DNA of 64,000 nt from Solenopsis invicta. Its lineage: Eukaryota > Arthropoda > Insecta > Hymenoptera > Formicidae. The translations under genes were made by a program, and so were the position numbers. Positions within the stretch are counted from its first letter, which is position 1. Each line of letters opens with the position of its first letter. Of the stretch, positions 38,949 to 51,703 are shown piece by piece. The notes beneath the pieces were generated by a model, which was given only the letters and a program-made list of their open reading frames with translations, did no database searches and had not been told where the DNA came from. The DNA is taken from contig NC_052665.1 of the NCBI RefSeq assembly GCF_016802725.1, forward strand, positions 8,494,001 to 8,558,000, read 5' to 3'.

Positions 38949-41900
38949 GGGAGGGAAAGAGAGTAGTGAAAGGGCTGCTGGCTCGAAATTAAACGACGAA
39001 ACAAATGGCTAATCATGCGTCCCGCGGGAGGGCGCGAAGGATACAAAGTGGGACAAAGTCATCCGCCTGTCCCCTCCGGCTTCTGCTGCTTGGATATTGT
39101 GACCTTGCTACCCGACGAACGACGATGGCTGAAAGGCGCAGGTTCGAGTGGCGGCACGCTTCGACAGAGTGAGGAAAAACGGAAGCAGCCCCCTCCAGAA
39201 ATACAAAGCAGCCATTTAACTGTCCATTTAACTGTCTTGCACCATTATTCCGGGCCGGTATGTTGCGCATGAACGCTCGCTGGGAAAGGATCGCGGTATA
39301 ACAAGGACGAAATCAAAATTAATATCGTAACAAATCAAAAAAGTAATAATGAATGAAAAAATTTTAATATTCTCTATACAGATTGAATCTTTCTCTCTCG
39401 CTTGATGAACGAACGAACGAATAAATATTCAACAGAAAATGTAAACTATTTGTGGAACAAGACTTTCTCGGCAATCATTTTAAAAGAGTAGACAGTCAAA
39501 GGATAGAACAGGATTTTGATATTAAACGCTCGTATAACTAAATTTTCGACGTATTCCTCGTGTCCCGTCACGACCGAGAAACCTAACGAATCGGATTCTA
39601 TTTACACTTGATCATCGCAAATCAGCGCGCGCTCCACGCTCCTACCTCCCGCGAGTTACGCTATTAAATTCCATGTCGGATTGTGTGTCTATATTCGACG
39701 CACGTCCTAATCTACATTTTCCAATTTCCTTGCCGGGCCGCTCTTGCCGCGCCTCTCACGTTCGCGCTCCGATAACGAAAAATCGAGAGGATCGCAATAA
39801 TCCCGGCCGACGAATCAGAGAGCCGGTAAAACTGATTAAAGCTCAGGCCTCCGAACTACGCGGGACTGAGGCGCGAGGAAGGGAGAGGGATTTCCGGCGG
39901 ACGGGCGGGAAAACTTTAACTTCTTCAGTCGGCTTGCTTTCTCTCCTTTTTCGAGAAAAAGGAGAGGGTACTTTCGTCGAGAACGCAGCGTTCAGGACGA
40001 GGAAGATCGCGTCGGGGTGTTATTTTATTACCTCGTTTGCAGAGAAAGAGAATGAGAGGGACAGAGAGAAAGAGAGAAAGAAGAGTGGGGGGGAGAGAGA
40101 ACCGGCACCCTCTTTAACCGGTCCGATAGCGAACCTAGCGCCCTCCAAACTCCTATAATTCCACTCGTAACCCGCCCCCGTCGCCTCCGTTCTCTTGCTT
40201 TTCCACGCGAGTCCTCCTCGTAGTCAGCGAGGAAGGCAATGGTACCCTTGGAAAATAGGCGGGGCAGTTTATTCGCATCCATTTGAACCCGAAGCGTGTT
40301 CCCGGCTTGACGCTGGGGTCCTACTTCAAAGCACTCCCTGTCTATTCTATTTCCTAAGCAGCACCCTTCCCTGCACGGTTTCTTCAGGAAGACCTGCTTC
40401 GCTTTTTAGTCGATCGAGGACGACCCCCTCTTCTCGTTAATACTATGCGCTCTAAGCCTAATGGAAATTTCATTGTTGCCTTGACACGCCGTAATTATCA
40501 GGCTTCGAGTAAAGGTTCCTGTACAAAGTGCGGAGATCTAAGTATGTCTAGTAATGGTAGATGTTGCGATCGATATCCGCAGGGGAAACATAATTATAGA
40601 AAGTACGCGTTTGAAAGACCATTAATATTAAGACACGTGAAAACATTATAAAGTCATTAAATGCTACCCTCGATTCGCGATGAAAGAATATATAGATATT
40701 CTATTGAGTTTAATTAAGCTTTTGATTAGGCTAATGATACAGTTTGTGAAAAGAGTACTCACTGTCGAGCCACTTGGAGTCGTACTTGAGTGTCCTCTTG
40801 AAGCTGAACGCCTTGCGACCGGTAGTCAGATTGTAGAGATCCGTGCGAAAGATTACAGTATCGGCTTTGGTGAACTCGGCGTTCGTACCGGAATAAAGAG
40901 CTGGCAGGTCTCCGGGATTACCCTTCTCGACCCAGACCGCCGTCGAATTGTCCGCAGGGTCATAAGGACACTTTGCGATGCCCATTCCAACTCCCGGGAC
41001 AAACTCGTGGCGCGGTAAGTGAGTCAGATTGCTCTGGAAAAAAAAACATTATTTGGGGGGACGAAGTCAGATAGGCGCAGACAATAAGACGTTATAAAAA
41101 TAATTCGAGTAAAAGGCAAAAATTTTATCTTTACAGAAGATATAAAGTTATAAAATTATAAATTATATTTATAAAGCATAATTAATTCGTTAAAAATGTA
41201 AATTTCAAGCCAATTGATAAATTCGTAGATGAAAAAAAAAACAACGATAATCTTAGAGCACATTGTACAATAAATGAATTTATATAGATTTTGATATGTA
41301 TATGTACAAGATTCAGTATAGAATCATTGAGTGTTGATGTAATTTAACTTTATTTAGTAAGTATAATTTCCAGCAGTAGCTTAGGTAAGCGGCTGAATGT
41401 TATTATTATGCGAGATGTTACGGCACACCCGGGACTCGTAATGTTTAGCAAAGCGGAACTGCTGTATCTTTTGTCGTGTTGTTACACGGGTACTTAAGCG
41501 CAAGATTCATTCATCTGCCCGGCCGCTTTGATGCACTTTGTGAAACTTAACAAATCACATCGTGCGGATTTCTTCTATTGCGATAATGCATGTAAATTTC
41601 CATTAATAATAGCATTATTCATTATATGGCTTTAAATATTTCGACGGGAATTAAATTGGAACGTACCGAAGAATGCGTGAGTGGCGGTGAAATTTATTCG
41701 TAACGCGAAAATTAATTAACGATATTATTTTCAGATGCCTCCTCGCGTTCTGTTATTAATTAATTAAATTAAGCGTAAAGCAGCACAAATCGGTGTGGGT
41801 TGCACATATCACGCTGAATCCGTAATACATTTCAAGGGGAGTCGCGGATGTATTTAACATCGTTTCGCATTTTCAATTTTCAATAAACAAATGACAGCGA

Positions 41901-44900
41901 ACGTTTAAACGTACGTATACATTTTTTTCCAGCTCTTTGCCAGGCAAATCGTCGTTTTTAACAATTTCACAATCCAATCACAAACTGTCACGTATTACAG
42001 AATCAAATTTAACGAATTTATTTAGTATACATTGCAATTTGTAAGGTATAAAAGCGAAAGAGAATCGAATGATATGAGAAAGCAATGCAATATTTGTTTC
42101 AATATTCTACTATTGAGAAAATAAAAATAATTGCTCACGTTGTAAATGAGAAGTTCATTATTTAACATTTAGATGATCGATGATATTTAACACTTGATGC
42201 ACACCTTAAGACATTTGAGTCTTGCGCATTTCTTTTCTTTGAAATATCTTATAACATTTATATACAATTTTTTTTAATTAACAAATACTTTCCAGGAATC
42301 TACATGTATAAGAATCACTTAATAATTTTTATACACTTTTGATACAAATTAGCAACGAACGATCCATGGCTACCATAAAAAACCAGAAAACGCGATGTGT
42401 ATTAAATATTTCTGTCTAATGGAAATACAAATAGATGATTATGCAATATGCACTAAATTCTCTATTTACGTATACATGTGTTTTATATATTTTTAAGATC
42501 AAAAGTAGTATGAAAACTTACGTAAATCACCCAATCCTTGGGCGAGTGCGCGTTCGTACCGCACATGTAAAGCCGATTGCCGTCTCCCATCGGCTGTATC
42601 ACTCTTATATGGTTTCGGCAGTCGAAATGCTGGAAAGAGAAAGGTCGGAGGGAAAATTAAATTCGGTGATGCGACACGCATCGGCGATGAGAAAATCGTT
42701 GCATACTTATGACATTATTGCATAGTATGTGCGTGAGTTCAATACGTCGCCCGCCGCGTTTCCTTCGGATTCTCTTTGGGAAACGAAAGATCGCGTCGCG
42801 TGCGCGGCGGAATCGTCGCGGTCGATCACGTCGTGCGCGTATTTCGCGGCGAATCGGTGCACGGGAAATGAATTGGCTTTGTCGTCACGTAGGGAATATT
42901 TGCGTGGACCTTACACCTCGACGACGACGCGTACACGGTGCATACGAATGAAGCTGTGATAAGCGCGCGTGTCTACGAGGCAGAGCGCGCGCGAGCGTGC
43001 CCGTTTTATCGCTGTGACCGTGGTACCGTGATTTCGAGGTATGAATAAAAATGGACGCGCGTTAAAAAATCAGAGTTCCGGTTAACTTTGATTTTCGGCC
43101 GGGATGCGATGACGGTGATTTGGGAAAACTCGTCACGTGTAAGACTTCACTCGACGCTACGATATTTATGCCGAGGTTCATTAAAATTTATCTGATTAAA
43201 GTGGCGGAAATAAACATAGAAATTATCTAACGGAGCTTTAAATACACTTGTACATTAATTCAGAAAATTAAGATACGGGGCGGTAGAAACAGATTATTAT
43301 GATGCTACGCGATGCCACTGGTGAGATCTCTTTGCAGATACAAATGAGATACATTCTTTCACGGGTCTGAGTGACACCGCAGTGTCTATTAAAAAGCAAG
43401 CTCGCGTCTTTCGTTTCGCCGTTGCGCGCCTTCAAAGAAATCGGTCCTTTTATTTTACAGCACGTTAGCCATTCGTGACTTTTTTCTCTCCTCGACGTCT
43501 TTTCCTGCAATCACAATTCTTTGGCGTTCCTGTTTTAGGACGCACTCGGGCTAGTTTACCGGTACCGGAATTATAATTTTTCTCAAAGACCGGCGCGCAA
43601 TGCGAATGAGAGATGCGCAAAATCAAACTGTGAGAGAGGAAACTTACCTCCGATTTGCCTTTCGACACGCAATTTGCCACGTTGCTGGGTTCCAAATTCA
43701 GAGCATCTCTCTGCAACAAAGAAAACACATAAATTATGTCACACGTATTGTACATTAAAATAAAATTATTGGAACACTTGGGCGATCATATATCAGTCGC
43801 ACATGAATAGGTTTAATTTTTGTTGCGATATATCTTCGAAAGCCCGACAAAAAGTTCGAATATTTCACATTGAAAAACAAGAATTCTATTTCGAAAGCGA
43901 TCCCACAATTATTTATCTTTCGAGAAAAGTCCGCAGAATCGCTCCTCTTTGTGAGTGTCCTTTTTTTATAGACGGTCCCTCGACACGCTCGACCTTACGA
44001 GTAGTGTTAGAAATGCATACTTGACATTTTGCAAGTCTTGGGTTTCACGGCAGTTGCAGCAGCCCCTCGTAACGCGGTTGGAAAGACGCTAGGAACGCGC
44101 TAGAATAAGGTCAATATTCGTAGTTTGAAGAGATTTTCATGCGAGAAGAGATAAACGAAACTTCATCTCCCCTCTTTTTCCTCGCTCTGAAATGCGTCCC
44201 TGGTTGTTTCCGAATACGAACGTTCTCTCATAATAGCGAGGTATTCCGTGGAATGTGACGCGATGTCCTTGCGTGAAAACATTTAGGAAAAAGGAGTTCC
44301 ACAAATGTACGCTTGTTGTAATGGTCATGCTGCTCAACGATCCCTCTCCCAACATTGCGGTGCATCCGTTTATATGTCGGCAGAATATGATAGCGGCGCA
44401 GGAAGTGGTTCGTTTGCAAGGTCAATCGTCCGAAACGCGTCGGACCTAACGATCGATCTCCTACGGATGTCGCGTGCCGCTCCGTTTGGGAGTGTCACGG
44501 CCAGAAACGGCGTCGACGCTCGACATTGTCCCGGCCGAAACGTAAGGGTGAGTCGAAACAGCGTTCCCCGACGTTGATCTATGACCAATAAATTACCGAA
44601 AGAATCGCTCCGCGTCACGACGAGCGCTCGTGACGAGTGGTCGCAGACGAGAGTAGACGACGTAGGACGTTAAATCATAGCAATTTCCGCGAAATATCAA
44701 GATCCATGATTCATCCCCGCGCTCGAGAGGTATTCCGAGTGGTAACAAATCAACGAGGTATCATTCGTTTGCAATTTTGCACTCCAAAGTGAATGAACTC
44801 GGCGATAATCCGCGTCAGCCGTAACGCACCGAAATCTCCGCATTGCGGAGCAGATAAATATACAATATTGTTTCTACATACTATTCGCAGAACTCCGAAA

Positions 44901-47900
44901 GTCACATCCTATGCACAATTTGTCGAATAGGATGTACGTTGGCGAGAATCCAGGCGGCGCAGTTGAAGTGGATACGAACATGATTTACCATGGCGTACGG
45001 TATACACACGGTCGCAATATTCAGAACGGACTTGGAATGCCCCATTATAAGCGTAATCCACTTACAAACAACGTCGCGTCTAGCTCCGTGCAAGTAAGCG
45101 CGCTCATGACTGCGGTAACTTCGACTCGGAGTTTCCGATGAGCGTATACGCTACACAGAATAATAGCACAGTGATAACAGACTACTCGCGTCCGTCTTAT
45201 TCCGTCTGTGAGTCGTGCCCGTATTATTCTCTTTGATTTGGCGAGCCTCCATCGATCTGTCGTATATTCGATCCGGCTATCGTCTCTCTCTCCTCTACGC
45301 GCTACTAGTCGTCGAGAAGATCCGGGATTGGCTCGAATACGAGTTCCATCTTGGAGAACCGTTAAAATCATTTACGACCCGAGCCTTCCTCCGCGTGCGC
45401 GTTGATAACGACGTATTACTCGTTAAGCACCGCAGTGCATTAAGGCGCCGATGTACACAGCCGGCAGCTTGGCGGTAATTAAAAGCGGAGCAATTCCCGG
45501 TATCCGCGCTTACCCGTAATCCCCTCCCGCGGATCTTCTCGTTATACTAATCATTACAATCCGTAAGATTGGCACGAAGATGGGAGCGTGAAAACGGCGA
45601 GAAATATAGCGAAAGACGGTCGGTGGTTGGAAAATCTTGCGGCCGAGACGAAGAGATAAAAGAGAGAGAGAGAGAAAACTTTCGAATCTCGCGTTTCTCT
45701 GCAAAATACATTAACATTACAACGTGTAATGCCACATTTAAAGCCAGTCGCAAGACGTTAAAGAATTTCGAGCACGTGGATTACGTGTATGCGCTTTTAA
45801 TTAAGTATAGAGTAACCGGCGTTGTTACACGCTCGTTCAGTCAGGTAAGTGTTGTCAGTAGTAAATTTTACGCGGTGCATCTCGTTAAAATCGTAAAACA
45901 CGATTGCCAGCGCGTTAATCCTTATCCAATTCGAGAGAAATTGGAGAATCGTTGGGATAAAAACACGTACGTACGCTCATTCGTAATATAAATTCAGGTG
46001 CTGAAAATCTACAAGGGTAGATCCTCACATAGGTGCAGCTGTCGGCAATAATATTGTCGCCAAGCCGCGATGCATCATTTTATCGCGCCGCCTACGACGC
46101 CATTAACTTTATAGCACCGGAGCGTGCCTGCCGGCATGCAAACGCCTCGACTTCCATTACCGGCGTGATACGCCGACTATTAAACAGAAATATCTCCCAT
46201 CACCTCTCGCCTGCCGCTGTGTATGTGTGTGCCCTACTCTAAACTCCGGGAATCTGACTGTCGCGGATTTTCCCCCTATCATTTCCGCAACAGGCTCTGA
46301 ATGTCACATTAACCCTTTTTCATTAACGCGTCCACGCGTTTATACGAGTTATATCGCTTTAGAATATGTGTTCACAGCGTACGCTTGCAGAATTTTCCTA
46401 TTTCGATATATTTTCGACCGGAAAATTCTGCAAGCATACGCTGTGCGAAATAAACCGACCAAATAACATTGAAATCTCGAGAACATTGAAATTGTTTCAA
46501 GAAAAAGACATTTGACTGTACCACGTTTACGTCCCATTTCGGCCGCGCTAGATTCTTCATACTCATGCGCGGAAGCCTCTCTCATTCGCTTCCTCCGTTG
46601 GAAGGCTTACGGGTCGTTGGGAGTGCACGGCTTCAGACTTTCAGTATTCGGGCTGAATTGATTAAGTTCTTGGCAAGGTGACGATGTATGTACGACAGAG
46701 AAGCGCCCAAAGGTTGTCACCGCTCGTGTACTCGTTCGTCCCCGTCTTTTCCTTTCTTCATTACGCTTCGAGCTTAATCAACGTCGCAATTCGGGCGCGT
46801 TGAAAAGTTCTGTGTGTGCACGCGCGCGTAATATGCATCTCATATAATGCATCTCTGCAATATGGTCAGAAACGGCTTGCAGATGATTAGCTTTCTCGAA
46901 ACAAAGACGGTACTATACCATCCGCGCGCCTGAACCTTTGTCGACGCTGCCGTTGATTTTCGCTTTTCCAACTTGCTGCTTCCAGTAGTAACGACGCAGA
47001 GCAATTACAAATAGCACACGTAGCACTGAAGACACAAACGGATTGTAATTATCTCCAAGCGCGACTCATTCCGAGATATCACGTGAATCACTAAACTAAT
47101 CTGCTAATTTTAATATCAATTTAACTTTAATAGAAACGTTTCTCGCTATAATCTATAAGAATAAGTGATATTAAAGATCGCTATCTTTTTATTTTAATAA
47201 AAAAAAGTATGCGTGTATATTTTATGCATACTTCCTTTCCGGCGGCAAATAGAAAAACATTTACGCGGATCAAAGTTCTTACCAATGTTAAAGAAGAAGA
47301 GAGAGAGAGAGAGAGAAAGTAGAAGATCGGCATATGCAAGGAGGGGGATGAGGAATCGTATAATTTACCGTGCTAAAATATTGAAGATAGAAGACTACTG
47401 TGGGATCCCCCGGGTATCGACACCCCCTAACCTCGGAAACTCGAGGAACGTAACGGTACCTGCGAGGCTCCCTTAAAAATTCACGAGTCGAGGCCACCGC
47501 GGCGCTTTTTATCTCATCAAATAGTAATGCTGGGCATTGGACCGTTAGGAGACGGGATCCCCACAGGCTCTCTTGATCACGCGCCACCTACACTATCACG
47601 GTGCGCCGAGGGGAAAAAAATTTAATACGTATTATTTTTGCGCCAAACAATTTACAAAAATGTGTGTGTACTCTTTTTTTTTTTGAAACTGTTCTTGCCT
47701 CGTCGGATCTTTTTATTCAACTGACACGCTTTAAGAGCGGCCACGAAAAAGCGCTCGATGGTACGATCGAAACGTGAGTGGTGTACGAAGAGTGAATAAG
47801 CACTCGTCATAAATCCATAAAGAAATGACGTACAATCGACCGGCATCATATTGTCCCTTTAGCGCCGGATGATGTCTCCATCTTCGATTCGCAGTCATGT

Positions 47901-50900
47901 CAGGTGGTAACCTTCGTTACGCATAAAATTTTCGTGAACTGACCTGACATTTCAGCAGGACGAAAAGTGCCTTTCGTTGTCGATCGGCGCCGTAAGTCAC
48001 TTTTTCCTAATGGAAGCCGTCACTCCGCACCTTTTCGCCCTGCCGCGGCCTCGCACGGTTGGAGACGTGCGGAAGGGAAAGAGGCGGGGGAAAGGAGTGA
48101 GAGGGCCTGGGATTCAATCTGCATTCAATATTGATTCCAATCCGATATCGTGGATTTCCATTTTTGTGATTTACTTCTTACGCCGGCAGTACTGGCACTA
48201 TCTGTACTGCGAAAGAGGGTGTTTTTCGAGGGTCAACCCCAATGCATACCGATGTCGCGTCGTCATCGATCAAATATCGAACGATAAATAATCTGCTTTC
48301 GCGATGATACACTTCGCTCTCGAGTCTCTCGCAATGCGCGCCGACAACATGCTCCCCGCTGAGCGATCAGAGCTTCTGCGAGGCAACAGAAAGCTTTTCG
48401 GTTATTCGTATCAATTACGGTAAGTCAATGAACCAGAAGGAATTCCTTAACGACTAAAGTTCCAGCACGTCGGCAAGTTCGCGAAGGACGTAGCTGCTTC
48501 CATCCGGAGATAAGAAATTATCGATCTGATTTCTAGCGTGGCGCAGACGCGCGTAATATGCTCTGTTAAACCGCTCGGAATCGCTCCGTAACGTTGATGG
48601 TCTGCTTTTACATTTTGTCATTTTAGTACCTATTTATACCGCTATGGACAATCCATGGAAGTTTATTTTGGTCCGCGATTTTATACCCGCGTGAATAACG
48701 TCCTCATTAGCTTAAAAGAACATTCATCGTAAGAGTCGAGAGTCCAAACGTAAAAACTCCTTTGAACAATTTAGAATCGTTCGCGCGGTTCTCGTCGTTG
48801 TGTGCATTCAAGCACCGCGGTATTCGTTCCGTCCTTTTTTTCTACGAGCGTTTTAATGGTAGTCTGGGACGAAGCATTTTACACAACGACGACGACGACG
48901 ACGACGACGGAGGCGACGAGGGCGACGACGACGGCAACGACTATGACAGCAACAAGGACGACGGTGGAGGGTCTGTATGGCTATTTAAACACTTTCATAA
49001 ATTCGCAAAAGAAAGCACTCTAGTCTCGCTCGTGCAATGCCTTTCCTCTCGCACGACTGTTCTCCTGTTCTACCTCTTTTTACTGCTAACCATGTGCGCG
49101 TATCATACCTTTTCTTGCGCGACTCGTGATTCGCACGGCAAAAACGAACGACGTGAATGAGCGCAAGGAATGCCGAGAGAAATGGAACAATTAATAACGA
49201 TTAAGAGCGATGAGTTTCCGAGTTTCAATTGTAAATACGATATTGCATATTGAGGAAAAAAAATTGTTAGCTTGATTAAATTTTTTCAGTTTAAATATTT
49301 ATGTATTTAAGTTAAATGTATACTTAAACTTAACTAAAGTTCAAGTGTTTTATGTACTTTGATTAAAGACATAAATACTTGGGCTGAAAAAATTTTATCA
49401 TTAAGTTGAAAAATTTAGTCGAGTTAACGTTTTTTTTTTTTCAGTGTAAGAAAGACAAGTTATCATGTAACGATGGAATAACTTTTTTGTCATCTATTTA
49501 ATCTACCGATGCAATAATTTTCAAAATAAGTATTGTACACTGTGTACTGTTTGCTCCGAACACAAATTCGATAATCGGAGGAGAATGGACAAATTTTAAA
49601 TAGCTGAGGAAATGGTAACGTAACACGAATTAAACTTTGTGGCATAGCGGTAGCTGCGAAGGTGGCGACGAAGATCGAAGAGGAAGTGCTGTTGACAGTC
49701 ACTTCGTCGGGTAATAGGGCAGTTTCGTAGTCTGCAATTACCAACGTCGTTGAGGAACACCATCTGGGACGAGTCTGGTAGTGAGCCCCGTCGAGAATCT
49801 TCTGTTTACAATTTCGGTGTTTGCTCGACGACTGAAGAAGGTTTTCCACCTCAGACATGGACTAAGAACTAGAGACCGCCGACACGTTTCACTACCGGAG
49901 CGCAAGTTTCTCTCGCGTTTCTCGTTCTTTCATTTGTCTCGCCTCGCGTCTTCGTCTTCGCGCCAAGTTCTCGTTCGCCCGATTACCGCGAGATAGACGG
50001 AGAAGAGACGTATTGAAATGTGGAAAGGATTCGATCGAACATCTTCGTGATTCTCGTCGTTCCTCGCCGTACTCCGAAAATCCGCCAAAAATTACAAGCG
50101 AGGGAAAGACTATGCAGGCTAGTGTAACGAGCAGGAAAAAACGAATTACCGGCGCAAGTTTTTCGTAACTCATACCTGATGAAAGAGTATTACGAAGCGA
50201 AAGGAGTCCCGCCGCTGGCCCGAGGGCAAATTCATTTCTGGTACGCGCAAAGTTGGTGCCGCGACAGCAAAAGAAGGGGGATAGGAAAAATCAAGAAAAT
50301 GGGAAGTGTATACGACGACGAGTTGGAAAATCGAGAAACAAGAGGTCCGAGCGGAAGTTCGAAAATTTTTCATTTCGCGCTCCCCGTTTGCGTTGTCCTT
50401 TGCTTCTACGGGAGTATACTTCCGCTTGATTACAGGAGAAACTGATTTATAAAGGCGCATCTGTGAGACACCGAAGAAACTGCGACCATTCGCTAACCTG
50501 CTTGCAACGAGCTTGCGAGGGAGCGAGTAATATACGATGGAGGGACACGTTGCCTTGCAAGAAAGCCCTGTAATTAATTTCTCGTCGAAGCGAAGCGAGA
50601 GCTTGGAAGACGATACTCGCGCTTAACACCACTTTCAATATAGCCTGTAAATATATCGGCGCATAATGTAATTTACCGGCTTGTCGATAATGTTACGATG
50701 TGTATATACTATTTATGTACTTCACAAGAACCGCTCGTACGCGATAATCAGCTTTGGATGGTCCTAAAAGGGGAACGTACTTCTCGCGCGCTTAGAATAT
50801 CAAAGAATAGCAGGCGAGTAATAAAAATACTGCGCAGAAAAAAAACTTTATATTAAAAGTTGAGCTTCTAATATACTTGACAGTGTTACAAATAAGATTT

Positions 50901-51663
50901 TCTGTTATCTCGTTTATATATACCTCCGGTTCATATTATCGCAAGTTTTACTTCACTATAAGTATCTCGCATCCTTCTAATTTTATTCATCATTAATTCA
51001 CGAAGAACGATGTGCCGCTTTTATCTTTTAAAAATATGAAAAAATTTAGCGCATTATCGGCAATGTCATGCGAATCTTGCATTATGACCTTCCATTTGTT
51101 TTTTACGTCACAAGTAACTCACGTCCTAATTTTATTTATCGCGAAGAACGATGTGCCGCTTTTATCTTTAAAAATATTTAAAAATTTAATGCATTATCGG
51201 CAATGCCATGCGACTCTTGCATTGTTACCTTCCATTTGTTGGGCGAGACGAGGGTAGTTTGTCAAACTGAAATTTCGCTACGATCTTATACTGAATTCAT
51301 CGTCGCAATAAACTCCGCGTCGCAGGGGGGCAAATGCCCATCCGTCCCTAGTTGAGAGGGCTGGTGAGAGAGAAGGCGGACGCGACGAGTTAGGGATAGA
51401 CATTCTCGGGGAAGAGAAAGGCATGGAAGTTACGTATACACGTAGTGGCCCAGTGCTAAATGTATATTTAATACTATCATTTTAGGAAGCAACGCAGACG
51501 CGGCCGTTTATATTTCAGATGTCGGCGAAATTGTTTGCCAGCGCGCGAGCACGTGCCGGTTTGTATCGGCCACGTGCACCTGCGTGTACGTGTGCCTCGG
51601 AATGTCAAGTGTCTCTTCACCTTTCGCGCATTTGGATTCTTTCAATCGAGGCACCATATCACC

Positions 51664-51703
<40 letters not shown>

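Larger units (their letters stand above)
36658..40762 (-). other. 4.1-kb Sema2a intron rich in GA/CT tracts
   Basis: This intron separates the exon ending KYDSKWLD from the exon starting PNFVGSYDIG. It holds a (CT)28 tract, a (GGC)7 tract, a long interrupted (GA)n tract and a further GA-rich stretch. Open frames across the tracts are low-complexity or overlapping on both strands. I see no nested gene. Confidence 0.85.

Noticed and set aside
39130..39160. tRNA B-box-like GGTTCGAGTGG
   Set aside because: No matching A box, no T-arm stem and no acceptor stem upstream.
48762..49160. 132-codon plus frame with a poly-Asp run and a hydrophobic segment
   Set aside because: The Asp run is the (ACG)n microsatellite, the alternative frame gives poly-Thr, and no domain or splice context supports it.
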